Assembly: GCF_000219585.1 (NCBI RefSeq)
Contig: NC_015731.1
Span: 496,001-560,000 of the forward strand
DNA: 64,000 nucleotides
From: Nitrosomonas sp. Is79A3
GTDB lineage: Bacteria > Pseudomonadota > Gammaproteobacteria > Burkholderiales > Nitrosomonadaceae
Direction: 5' to 3'
The position numbers and the translations under genes are program-made. Below, piece after piece: positions 49,096 to 57,609 of the stretch. The notes beneath the pieces were generated by a model. It did no database searches and was not told the DNA's origin. It saw only the letters and a list, made by a program, of their open reading frames with translations. The first letter of the stretch is position 1; each line of letters opens with the position of its first letter.

Positions 49096-50919
49096 ATGAC
49101 ATTTAAGTCACGTTTACTCAGTTCACTACGCAAATTCTCTTCATCGCCGGAGGTACAGCATGACGAAGAAATCGTCATGCCTGCCGAAGAGTTACAATTA
49201 AACAAAGCATCGAGTGAGGAAATTAAACAGCTTTTGGATACTGCATTTCGTGACCGGCTAAGTGCGGAAGACCGGGCAATCAAGGAAGCGCATAAGCGAA
49301 TTGAAGCAGAAAACATCGCGAAGGTGACTGCTGAAGCACGAGCTCGTGCCGAAGCTAATGCCAGAATTGCGGCTGAAACTAGAATTCAAGCTGAAGCGAT
49401 CGCTACTGATCAAGCCCGAACACGAGCCAAAGCGGAGGCCTTGGCAATCAGGGAAGCCAATGCTCGCCGGGAATTTGAAATAAAAGCCAGGGAACTTGCG
49501 GAAGAGAAGATTAAGGCTGAAAAATCCCTAAACGCGCTATTGGAAGCCAAAATTAAAGCAGAAGCTTCAATTGTTGAGAAAATGCAGAAACGCGTTGAAC
49601 AAGAAGCCGCTGCTCTGGATAAGGCGCATGAAACCGCATTGAAAGAAAATGAAGCTGCCGCAGCTGCGATGCATCGAGCTAAAGTTGCAGATGAGGCGCG
49701 TTCGCTTGCATTGGCTGCGATAGAAGCAGAAACACATGCAGCGATGCTCGCCAATGCAAAAATTCAGGAGACGCAAAGAACCATAGCACTGGCTAAGGCT
49801 CATGAAGAAGCTGAAAAGCAAATCATTGAGGAAATGCAGATTCGCTCGCAGATAGAGGCGCAAACCCTGGCTCAGATTACTGAACGGCTGGATGTGGAGA
49901 AGCGGACGAAAGAAATCGAAGAGGATAGGCTGAAAGCCGAGACTGCTGCGGTACAAGCGGCGATAGAAAAGGCCGGAGCTGAAGCGATCGCGGCAGAACA
50001 AGCGAGAAAAAGAGCTGAATTAGACATCCAAGCAACCATCGCGGCACGCGATAAAACAGACGCAGAAAAAGTTGTAACCGAAATAGCGGAATCCATCATT
50101 GCGAAAGAGAACGCAGCTGCTGATGCAATCAAGGCCCGCCTTGCTGCAGAATCTGAATTGCTTGAAGAAGCCAATCAGCGTATGCAAGCCGAGGCTGCAG
50201 CATTAGCTGCTGCAGAAGCAGCCTTGCGCGTTGAAAAAGAAGCCAAAGTGGTTGCAAATGAGAAGAAGAAAGCGGAGGTCAACGCGAACAAGGAGTATCA
50301 GAAACGTATTAAGGCAGATGAAGAGGCCATTAAAGAAGCGGAAGCACGTGCGGACGCAGAAAAAATTGCAAGGAATGCAGCCAAAAGCAGGGCGGAAGCT
50401 GAAGTAAGATTAAGAGTTGCAGCGGAGGCAAAAATCCAAGCGGATATTCTTGCAGCGCAAGAAACAAATACTCAAGCGGATCTGGAGCAACGCTTACTGG
50501 AAGATACGGAAATTCGCGCCAAAGCGATAGCCGATGCTAAACAAGCTGTCGCCGAGCGCCTCGAAATTGAGCAAAAAATTACAGGATTAGCCATTACTCG
50601 CGCACAAGCAAAAATTATTGCTGCCAATAAAGCCAAAGCGCAACTTGAAGCAGAAAAAGCTGCTACCAGAATCGCATTGGAAAAAGCCAGAACCGAATCG
50701 GCTGCGCTTGCCGCCATGCAGGAACGCATAGTGCTGGAATCCAAAGCGCTGGAAGCTGCAGCAGCCCGGGAAGCTGTTGAAGTTATGGCTAAGGAAGCGC
50801 TATTTGCGCGCTCCCAAGCTGATAAAGAAGCTACCGCTGCGGCAACAGCGAGAATACGAGCAGAGATTGCTGCTGCAGAGCATTCCCGTAATAGGATTGC
50901 ATCAAGCACCAAGTCTTAA
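49096..50919 (+). CDS. Giant Ala/Glu/Lys-rich coiled-coil protein of unknown function
   Basis: Of the 607 residues, everything from about residue 35 to the end is predicted to be helix: Ala, Glu, Lys, Arg and Ile dominate in heptad-like AEA patterns (for example ARARAEANARIAAETRIQAE). The only prolines are two in the first 30 residues, I see two glycines after that and no cysteine. There is no signal peptide or membrane helix. One continuous helix of this size would be about 80 nm long. A short basic N-terminal head (MTFKSRLLSSLRKFSSS) could bind membrane or a partner. No family is recognised; TolA-like similarity would be compositional only. It stands alone between fliR and selU. Confidence 0.85.
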   Translation: MTFKSRLLSSLRKFSSSPEVQHDEEIVMPAEELQLNKASSEEIKQLLDTAFRDRLSAEDRAIKEAHKRIEAENIAKVTAEARARAEANARIAAETRIQAEAIATDQARTRAKAEALAIREANARREFEIKARELAEEKIKAEKSLNALLEAKIKAEASIVEKMQKRVEQEAAALDKAHETALKENEAAAAAMHRAKVADEARSLALAAIEAETHAAMLANAKIQETQRTIALAKAHEEAEKQIIEEMQIRSQIEAQTLAQITERLDVEKRTKEIEEDRLKAETAAVQAAIEKAGAEAIAAEQARKRAELDIQATIAARDKTDAEKVVTEIAESIIAKENAAADAIKARLAAESELLEEANQRMQAEAAALAAAEAALRVEKEAKVVANEKKKAEVNANKEYQKRIKADEEAIKEAEARADAEKIARNAAKSRAEAEVRLRVAAEAKIQADILAAQETNTQADLEQRLLEDTEIRAKAIADAKQAVAERLEIEQKITGLAITRAQAKIIAANKAKAQLEAEKAATRIALEKARTESAALAAMQERIVLESKALEAAAAREAVEVMAKEALFARSQADKEATAAATARIRAEIAAAEHSRNRIASSTKS

Positions 50920-50963
50920 CAGTCAGGTTAGGTTTGAGCTACTACAATTAATGGTTTCAGTGT

Positions 50964-52079
50964 TTAGCGCATGGATGAGTTGAAATAATTTGCCCATTCA
51001 AGCACCTCCTGGTAGCTTCCGCTGAAAACTACCGATTCTTTGTTTTTCTTTATTTGATACGCATACATCGGATCATAATATTCAGCAAGTAAATGGGTTA
51101 TCCAGGATTCGTGGCCGTAAATATTTCCTGTACTCAGTTGAGTTTCCAAAGCTTTTATCATGAGAGCATGCATGTGCTTATAGCGTTCTAATCCTAGGCG
51201 TTTCTGAATCCGCAAAAGACTGTTGAGAAGATAGGCGCTGAAATATTCAAAGCCAAATTCAGCATATTTCATCTGAAAAGCTGTCAGCATATCCGTAATA
51301 TATTCTTGTAAAATCCGTTGAATGCGAAATTCCAATGGCATTTCTACTAGCGCTAGGGGTGAGCGCCGCATGGTTTGGAAGAATGTCTCCGGAATCGAAA
51401 TGGTTCCAATATTTCTACTTTCGTCTTCAACAAAAAGTGTGCTTTTATTGGAAGCAGCATAAGTCATGCGCAGTAAATCAATGGCTAATGTATGCTCAAA
51501 ATTGGATTGAGTAGGCTGATGATTAACCGTATGGCCAAAACTCGAGCCGCGATGCATGGCATGCTTTTCTAAATCAATACTAAAGGCTAATTCATTAATC
51601 AGAAGCGTTTTGGCGGCACCTGTTTTTCCACCTATTCGGATCATGGAAAAATTTATGGCTGCTTCTTCAATCACCTGCATTAGGTGTCGTCGGAGTGCTT
51701 TGTAGCCTCCTACGATTAGCGGCACAGCAATACCTGTTTCATTGATCCATTGACGTGCTAGATTTGATCGCATTCCACCACGCCAGCAGAAGATATGTAT
51801 ATCGGGATTGTTAGCTACAACATCATGCCAATGCTGAATACGATTCCTCTTAAGTTCACCACACACCAATTTATGGCCTAATTGAATGGCGGCTTGTTTC
51901 CCTTTTTGTTTGTAGCAAATCCCGACTAAATGACGTTCATGGTTATTCAGAATGGGGAGGTTGAGCGAATTTGGCAAACTACCTTTAGCAAATTCATCTT
52001 CAGAACGGACATCCAGAAATGGAGTGCCGTGCACAAATAAATCATGAAATTGATCGGCCGAAACCAGGTAATCTGACAT
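50964..52079 (-). CDS. selU: tRNA 2-selenouridine synthase SelU/MnmH
   Basis: The 371-residue enzyme replaces sulfur with selenium in 2-thiouridine at the wobble position of certain tRNAs, using selenophosphate. An N-terminal rhodanese domain holds the catalytic Cys in IFCWRGGMRSN (about residue 97), and a P-loop follows in IGGKTGAAKTLL (about residue 148; usually GxTGxGK[ST]). Its selenium donor would come from the SelD fusion 5.5 kb downstream. It is convergent with the coiled-coil gene. Confidence 0.94.
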   Translation of the reverse strand: MSDYLVSADQFHDLFVHGTPFLDVRSEDEFAKGSLPNSLNLPILNNHERHLVGICYKQKGKQAAIQLGHKLVCGELKRNRIQHWHDVVANNPDIHIFCWRGGMRSNLARQWINETGIAVPLIVGGYKALRRHLMQVIEEAAINFSMIRIGGKTGAAKTLLINELAFSIDLEKHAMHRGSSFGHTVNHQPTQSNFEHTLAIDLLRMTYAASNKSTLFVEDESRNIGTISIPETFFQTMRRSPLALVEMPLEFRIQRILQEYITDMLTAFQMKYAEFGFEYFSAYLLNSLLRIQKRLGLERYKHMHALMIKALETQLSTGNIYGHESWITHLLAEYYDPMYAYQIKKNKESVVFSGSYQEVLEWANYFNSSMR

Positions 52080-52557
52080 TGCTTTCTATACTTATCTATT
52101 TATTGAAATAACACTATATGCCAATATGTTTGGTGTCATGAATTCTCACACATTATTTGTCGCGATTTTACAAATTCGAATGATCGGCCACAGGTTAAAC
52201 GATTGTTATAATCAGCGGAATTAGAACAAAAATACTCTAGAAAGGTGTTATCCGTTACAATTCGAAAAACAAGAGGGTAAGTTAGAAGTCATTAATTAGA
52301 GCAATTGTTGTTTTGGTGCAACACTGATTTAATATTGCCTTGACAGGAAAAAGCGCCTTATATAAGCTGCGGAGTGGTCAAATATGACACACTTATATTT
52401 ATTAAGCAATGTCAGCGGTAAGCGTTTGAATGAAAATTTTCCAGCCAGCAAAAAGTGCATTATTAGAGATTAATGATCATCGTTGGCACGCTCAACCAGG
52501 ATTTCTTGCTTATGGGAGCAAGATGACAAGTACTATTACTTCGAGGGGAAGATCTTG
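52080..52557. promoter_or_regulatory. Divergent intergenic region selU-FAAL
   Basis: This 478-bp stretch separates selU (minus) from the lipid cluster (plus) and should contain promoters both ways. No terminator, repeat or regulatory palindrome stands out. A 29-codon frame at 52384-52473 is not supported by anything else. Confidence 0.35.
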
Positions 52558-54378
52558 AGTTCGACAATAACCAAGTTGAACGCTCCGCTAACGCAAGCGT
52601 TTGATTTTCAACCTTCAAGCGAATTACAATTAACACCGACACCGACACTCAATACACTAACTCAGCAGTTGGCGGGCTTTGATACCCTGACTAGCGCTTT
52701 AGAATATGCAGCGGAGGGGATAACGGGGTATAACTTTTATGACGCGAAGGGCAACTTACGTTCGGTTCTGCCGTACAGTGTACTAAGACAGAATGCTCGT
52801 ATCTTAGCGCAACGTTTATTTGGTTTTGGTTTGCTCCGTGGTAGCAGGGTAGCAATCATTGCTGATACCTCCCCAGAGTTTGTCGAGTTGTTTTTTGCAT
52901 GTCGCTATGCTGGTTTAGTGCCTTTTGCAATGCCAATTCCGGTTAATCTCGGTAGCCATGCAATATACGTTCAGCAATTAAGGGGTATGCTTGAGAGCAG
53001 TCAAGCAAGTATTGCGCTGGCGAATATTGACTATATTAATTTTCTGGAAGAGGCTGCGGAAGAAACAGCCTGTATACAGTGGGTAGGAACACCAGGGAAG
53101 TTAAACGAGTTTCCTGCGATGAGTGTTGAACTACAGCCTAATTATCCTGATGAAACTGCGTACCTGCAATTTACATCAGGCAGTACGCGTACTCCTAGAG
53201 GAGTGGTTATTACTGAGCGAGCCTTGATGTGCAATTTACAAGGTATTGTATGTAATGGTTTGGAAATTAAACCTGACGATCGTTCTGCTTCTTGGCTGCC
53301 CTTTTATCACGACATGGGATTGGTTGGGTTAGTTCTGGCGCCAATGGTTACGCAAATCTCTGTTGATTATTTGGCGACACGGGATTTTGCAATCCGGCCC
53401 TTACAATGGTTACGGTTAATAAGCCGCAACCGTTGCACTGTTGCATTCAGTCAACCTTTTGGTCTTAAGCTCTGTACTTTACGTGTAAGGGAGTCTGATC
53501 TCAAAGATCTGGATCTCAGCAGTTGGCGAGCTGCAGGTATCGGTGCCGAGATGATTCGGCCAGAAACTCTGAGAAATTTTGCTGAAAAATTTGCATCGGC
53601 AGGTTTTGATGAGAATGCTTTTTTGCCTTGCTATGGCCTTGCGGAATCTACACTTGCCGTTACCTTTTCAAAAATTGGTAAAGGATGCAAAAGTATACAA
53701 GTTGATAGTAAAACGCTTATCGATAAGCGAATGGCCGCCAGATTGCAAGCGGATGGGCGTAAACAGAATGAATTTGTAAATTGTGGACGTCCGTTACCTG
53801 GTCATACCGTGAAGATAATCGATGAGGATGGTCAACAATTGTCAGAAATGATGGTTGGCAGTGTTTTAGTACAAGGCGATAGCGTGATGATGGGCTATTA
53901 TAACAATCCAGAAGAAACTAACAAAGCACTTAAATCTGGTAATTGGCTGGATACCGGAGACATTGGATTTCTGTTTGAAGGTGATTTGTTTATAACTGGA
54001 CGCCGTACAGATGTCATTATTGTTAACGGTCGCAATATTCGTGCGCAAGATATAGAAGAATTGGCTGAACAGCAACCGGAAGTCAGGTCGCGTGAGGCTT
54101 CTGCGTTTGGAGTGAATGATGAAGATGGCACAACGACTATTGTATTAGTCATTGAATGTAGACTCACTTCCGTAACTGAGCGGCAGTCACTGACAACCCG
54201 GTTGCAGCAGCTTGTTTATATGGCATTCGGGGTGAATTGTGTTGTTGAATTGGTTCCACCGCATACCTTGCCACGGACCTCATCTGGAAAGCTTTCACGT
54301 TTTGCAGCGAGGCAAGGTTATATACAGAGAACAAACCTGGCAGGTCAACTGTCTTTTGTAGAATCAGGTGACAGATAA
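52558..54378 (+). CDS. Fatty-acyl-AMP ligase (FAAL)
   Basis: The 606-residue adenylate-forming enzyme activates a fatty acid as acyl-AMP for transfer to an acyl carrier protein. ANL motifs: YLQFTSGSTRTPRGVVIT (A3), SWLPFYHDMGLVG (typical of FAAL rather than acyl-CoA ligase), YGLAESTLAVTF (A5), DTGDIGFLFEGDLFITGR (A7) and the final Lys in RTSSGKLSR (A10). I start at TTG 52558, preceded by GAGGGGAAG; the frame is open to TTG 52483. A reductase, an ACP and an SPT-like enzyme follow within 1.2 kb, so it probably loads that ACP. Confidence 0.9.
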   Translation, partial: SSTITKLNAPLTQAFDFQPSSELQLTPTPTLNTLTQQLAGFDTLTSALEYAAEGITGYNFYDAKGNLRSVLPYSVLRQNARILAQRLFGFGLLRGSRVAIIADTSPEFVELFFACRYAGLVPFAMPIPVNLGSHAIYVQQLRGMLESSQASIALANIDYINFLEEAAEETACIQWVGTPGKLNEFPAMSVELQPNYPDETAYLQFTSGSTRTPRGVVITERALMCNLQGIVCNGLEIKPDDRSASWLPFYHDMGLVGLVLAPMVTQISVDYLATRDFAIRPLQWLRLISRNRCTVAFSQPFGLKLCTLRVRESDLKDLDLSSWRAAGIGAEMIRPETLRNFAEKFASAGFDENAFLPCYGLAESTLAVTFSKIGKGCKSIQVDSKTLIDKRMAARLQADGRKQNEFVNCGRPLPGHTVKIIDEDGQQLSEMMVGSVLVQGDSVMMGYYNNPEETNKALKSGNWLDTGDIGFLFEGDLFITGRRTDVIIVNGRNIRAQDIEELAEQQPEVRSREASAFGVNDEDGTTTIVLVIECRLTSVTERQSLTTRLQQLVYMAFGVNCVVELVPPHTLPRTSSGKLSRFAARQGYIQRTNLAGQLSFVESGDR

Positions 54379-54384
54379 GGGCGC

Positions 54385-55302
54385 ATGCCAAAAATAGTTG
54401 CCGTAACAGGCGCTACTGGGTTCATTGGCAATGTGCTGGTGCAAAGGTTGATTCAAGATGGGTGGACAGTTCGTGCACTCACACGGTTGCATCGCTCATC
54501 CGATAGTGAATCCATTCAATGGATTCGAGGCGATTTAGATAATTTAACTGCGCTACATCAGTTGGTTAATGATGTGGCGTTTGTTATTCATTGTGCTGCA
54601 ACGGTAAGAGGGAGTTCTTTTCAAGAATTCGCACATACGAATATCGAAGGTACCAGAAATATTTTACGTGCCATTACTGGACAGAAACAATTACCTCGCT
54701 TCTTGTTAGTATCGTCCTTAGCTGCAAGGCAACCCGAATTATCTTGGTATGCCCGAAGCAAGTATTTGTCTGAGATTCAGGTAATTGAATATTCAGAGCA
54801 ATTACAATGGACGATATTACGTCCCACGGCTGTTTATGGTCCTGGCGATAAAGAACTAAAACCACTCTTTCAAGCGATACGCCGCGGGCTGCTTCCCGTC
54901 GTCGGGAAAATTCATAACCGGTTTGGGTTAATACATGTATATGACCTGGTTGCGGCTATTCAGATTTGGCTAGCTTCTTCCAGCCCATCGGTTAAAGGGG
55001 TGTTTGAGCTTGACGATGGAATGCCTGGCGGGTACAGCTATCAGAGTTTGGCTGTCCTGGCGCAGCAGGTGTGGAAGCGCCCTGTTCATTGCATCCCTAT
55101 ACCGGATTTTCTAATCCGGAGTATCGCATTGTCAAATCTATGGCTTGCCCGGTTATTCCACTATTCCCCCATCCTGACTCCAGGAAAAGTTAATGAGTTA
55201 CAACATGGCGACTGGGTATGTGATAATGCTCCTTTAACCCAAGCTCTTCCAGCATGGCAACCGAGTATACGTTTACAAGACGTTTTATCTGAAGTAATCT
55301 AG
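54385..55302 (+). CDS. NAD-dependent epimerase/reductase, CerR-like extended SDR
   Basis: The 305-residue extended short-chain dehydrogenase has the Rossmann motif GATGFIGNVL at residue 8 and the catalytic YARSK (Tyr-x3-Lys) near residue 131, with Ser in VSSLAARQ. It starts 6 bp after the FAAL stop. In Caulobacter an SDR of this type (CerR) reduces the 3-keto group of the ceramide precursor, and it is encoded with spt and acp. The same assignment here is inferred from the neighbours; a sugar epimerase role is the alternative. Confidence 0.82.
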   Translation: MPKIVAVTGATGFIGNVLVQRLIQDGWTVRALTRLHRSSDSESIQWIRGDLDNLTALHQLVNDVAFVIHCAATVRGSSFQEFAHTNIEGTRNILRAITGQKQLPRFLLVSSLAARQPELSWYARSKYLSEIQVIEYSEQLQWTILRPTAVYGPGDKELKPLFQAIRRGLLPVVGKIHNRFGLIHVYDLVAAIQIWLASSSPSVKGVFELDDGMPGGYSYQSLAVLAQQVWKRPVHCIPIPDFLIRSIALSNLWLARLFHYSPILTPGKVNELQHGDWVCDNAPLTQALPAWQPSIRLQDVLSEVI

Positions 55303-55332
55303 ATTTAAAATTTAACTATTCTGAATTAACTT

Positions 55333-55587
55333 ATGACTGAAAGTAATTACGATGAGATCATGAAATTGCTCTGTGATCGGCTAAGTAGTTTGACCAATTC
55401 TGATGCTCAGATAATTCCTGAAACGAACTTGATTAGCCAGCTATCGATTGATTCTATTAAACTACTTAACCTGATTATGGAAATTGAAGACACATTTGAT
55501 GTTTCAATTCCCATTAATGCATTGACAGATATTCAAACCGTACGAGAATTGGCTGACTTGGTACATAAAATAAAATCTGCTTCATAA
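55333..55587 (+). CDS. Acyl carrier protein
   Basis: The 84-residue acidic protein is a four-helix carrier; the phosphopantetheine Ser is in QLSIDSIKLLNLI (about residue 39), in the DS[ILV] context. It is not the fatty-acid-synthesis ACP (its motif is DSL and the gene sits in the fab cluster) but a dedicated carrier. Its TAA overlaps the ATG of the SPT-like gene (TAATG), so the two are translated together. Confidence 0.9.
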   Translation: MTESNYDEIMKLLCDRLSSLTNSDAQIIPETNLISQLSIDSIKLLNLIMEIEDTFDVSIPINALTDIQTVRELADLVHKIKSAS

Positions 55588-56768
55588 TGAATTTACTTGA
55601 AAAATTAGACGCAGCAGCTGCTGCAAGAAAATCACTATTGCCTAATGGTGTGGGTGCGTTTGGTATACCGATTGAAGAAGTTTTTTCAGCGACGGAAGCT
55701 AGAATTGGAGATCGCCGTGTGCTCCTGCTCGGCACTAATAATTATTTGGGCTTAACCTTCGCACCTGAATGTATTCGTGCAGCGCATGAAGCAATTGACA
55801 AAGAAGGCACAGGTACTACGGGCTCTCGGATGGCAAATGGCAGTTATTTTGGTCACCGTGCCTTGGAAAGAGAATTCGCTGATTTTTATCAATGTAGCTC
55901 CGGCATTGTTTTTACTACTGGTTATCAAGCTAATTTAGGTACTATTTCTGGTCTAGTAGGTCCTGGCGATACTGTATTGATTGATGGAGATTCTCATGCA
56001 AGTATCTATGACGGGTGCATCCTCAGTGGCGCAGATATCATTCGCTTTAAGCATAATGATATGGTTGATATGGAAAAACGACTGCGTAGACTGGGCGATC
56101 GAGTTGAAACAACCCTGATTATTGCTGAGGGGATCTATAGTATGCTTGGTGATCAAGCACCTTTAGCTGAAATTGTTAAATTAAAGAATGCATATAATTG
56201 CATTCTACTTCTCGATGAAGCACATTCATTGGGTGTATTGGGTGAAACTGGTCAGGGTCTCGTGGAAAAAACGGGGTTGTTAAAAGAAGTCGATTTTATT
56301 ACCGGCACCTTTAGCAAAAGTCTTTGTAGTATCGGTGGATTTTGTGTGAGCAATCATCCGCAACTTGAACAATTACGCTATATCAGTCATCCCTATATTT
56401 TTACTGCGTCACCGTCACCTGCAACGATTGCTTCAACGCGTGCAGCATTGGTTCTGCTGAGCAAAGGAAGTGATCTGCGCAAACAACTGTGGGCCAATTG
56501 TACACAACTTTATTCACAGCTCAAGGAAACTGGCTACCTGCTAGGTCCTGATCCAGGTCCAGTAATTGCTGCCGTTCTTGATACGCCGCAACAAGCGCTC
56601 CGGCTTTGGCAAAGCTTGCTCGAACATAATATTTATGTGAATTTGATTCTGCCGCCTGCTGCGCCGGAAGGCAAATCGCTCGTACGATGCAGTGTAAATG
56701 CCGCGCATACTCCAGAACAAATCAAATATGTGGGCGATACTTTTGCCACGTTGTACAGCAAGATATAA
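55587..56768 (+). CDS. spt: Alpha-oxoamine synthase, serine palmitoyltransferase-like
   Basis: The 393-residue PLP enzyme condenses an amino acid with an acyl thioester and loses CO2. Features: MANGSYFGHRALE, the ring-stacking His in DGDSHASIYDGC (about residue 136), DEAHSLGVLGETG, and the Schiff-base Lys in TGTFSKSLCSIGGF (about residue 243). The family also holds 2-amino-3-ketobutyrate ligase, BioF, HemA and CqsA. The adjacent ACP, FAAL and SDR favour serine palmitoyltransferase, first step of sphingolipid synthesis. Substrates cannot be proved from sequence. Confidence 0.78.
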   Translation: MNLLEKLDAAAAARKSLLPNGVGAFGIPIEEVFSATEARIGDRRVLLLGTNNYLGLTFAPECIRAAHEAIDKEGTGTTGSRMANGSYFGHRALEREFADFYQCSSGIVFTTGYQANLGTISGLVGPGDTVLIDGDSHASIYDGCILSGADIIRFKHNDMVDMEKRLRRLGDRVETTLIIAEGIYSMLGDQAPLAEIVKLKNAYNCILLLDEAHSLGVLGETGQGLVEKTGLLKEVDFITGTFSKSLCSIGGFCVSNHPQLEQLRYISHPYIFTASPSPATIASTRAALVLLSKGSDLRKQLWANCTQLYSQLKETGYLLGPDPGPVIAAVLDTPQQALRLWQSLLEHNIYVNLILPPAAPEGKSLVRCSVNAAHTPEQIKYVGDTFATLYSKI

Positions 56769-56933
56769 TCGAGTCCGTATATTTCTAGTGCGTAAAATTA
56801 GTATCTGCGTTTATATTTAATTGCATTGCGAATACAGAAAATTGATCAATAAAGATATATATCTGCTTAAAAGTTGAATATTTCAATTTATACTTAGCCG
56901 AATCTGTTTCAGTTTTCAAAGCGAGGCGCTACT

Positions 56934-57584
56934 ATGAAAATAATGAAGGTGCTGGCATTAGCATTATTTTCTTTCTTATTTCAAAGCAATGTTTTTGGGA
57001 CAAGTATTGTATATAACGGGTTTGAATGTCTAAATGCTGTAGATGCAAATGACCCTACCCCCAAAGGTGCGCCGATACAAAGCAAATTCGAAGTCATGCA
57101 AGATGCCGGGGATGGTATCTATCGATTAAGCTTAACTGGCGGTATTCCTCGCTTTATCAATAATAATCTTGATGTGTGCATTGATAATGCGACTGCAATC
57201 GGATATTCAGGAATTCCGGCAGTCGATGGTTTGCCGCAACCGCTTGAGTCCATTAATGCAACAGCCTATTTTAACGGGCAAGACCTGATGATTGTCGTCA
57301 GCTCGTTATATACTGACCTAAGTGCTAGAAAGAATCCACTTTCATCTTTTAACACAAGTCTTATCTTTGCGTATACAAATACGCTCATATTCGAGTTTAA
57401 CCCAGGAGCGTCTTCCTTTCGCTTAAAGAAAGTAATACGCAACAGGGGGTTCACTAATACCAGTGGATCGACGAACTCAATAACACCATTTCTTGAAACA
57501 GTCTTACCATCTTTCAACGACGAGGTGCAGGACAAGCCAAAAATTTTAACCCCGCAGGCTAATATCGAATTTTTATTGGATTAA
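56934..57584 (+). CDS. Exported protein of unknown function
   Basis: The 216-residue protein has a signal peptide (MKIMKVLALALFSFLFQSNV, cleavage near FGTS). The mature part has two Cys (FECLNA and DVCIDN) and many strand-like segments. I do not recognise a family. The start follows GCGAGGCG. It is 165 bp after the SPT-like gene and could be an unrelated single gene; it is convergent with selD. Confidence 0.7.
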   Translation: MKIMKVLALALFSFLFQSNVFGTSIVYNGFECLNAVDANDPTPKGAPIQSKFEVMQDAGDGIYRLSLTGGIPRFINNNLDVCIDNATAIGYSGIPAVDGLPQPLESINATAYFNGQDLMIVVSSLYTDLSARKNPLSSFNTSLIFAYTNTLIFEFNPGASSFRLKKVIRNRGFTNTSGSTNSITPFLETVLPSFNDEVQDKPKILTPQANIEFLLD

Positions 57585-57609
57585 TCGATTCACATCGTGT
57601 CGAGACCAG

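Noticed and set aside
49410-50912. Several long minus-strand frames opposite the coiled-coil gene
   Set aside because: They are antisense images of the Ala/Glu/Lys-rich coding sequence (rich in Ser, Ala, Phe, Leu) with no start sites or family features.
52384-52473. 29-codon frame upstream of the FAAL gene
   Set aside because: No ribosome site, no hydrophobic or conserved feature, and length expected by chance.
52483-52557. 25-residue N-terminal extension of the fatty-acyl-AMP ligase
   Set aside because: The frame is open to a TTG at 52483, but only TTG 52558 has a good purine-rich site (GAGGGG) and the extension has no family similarity.
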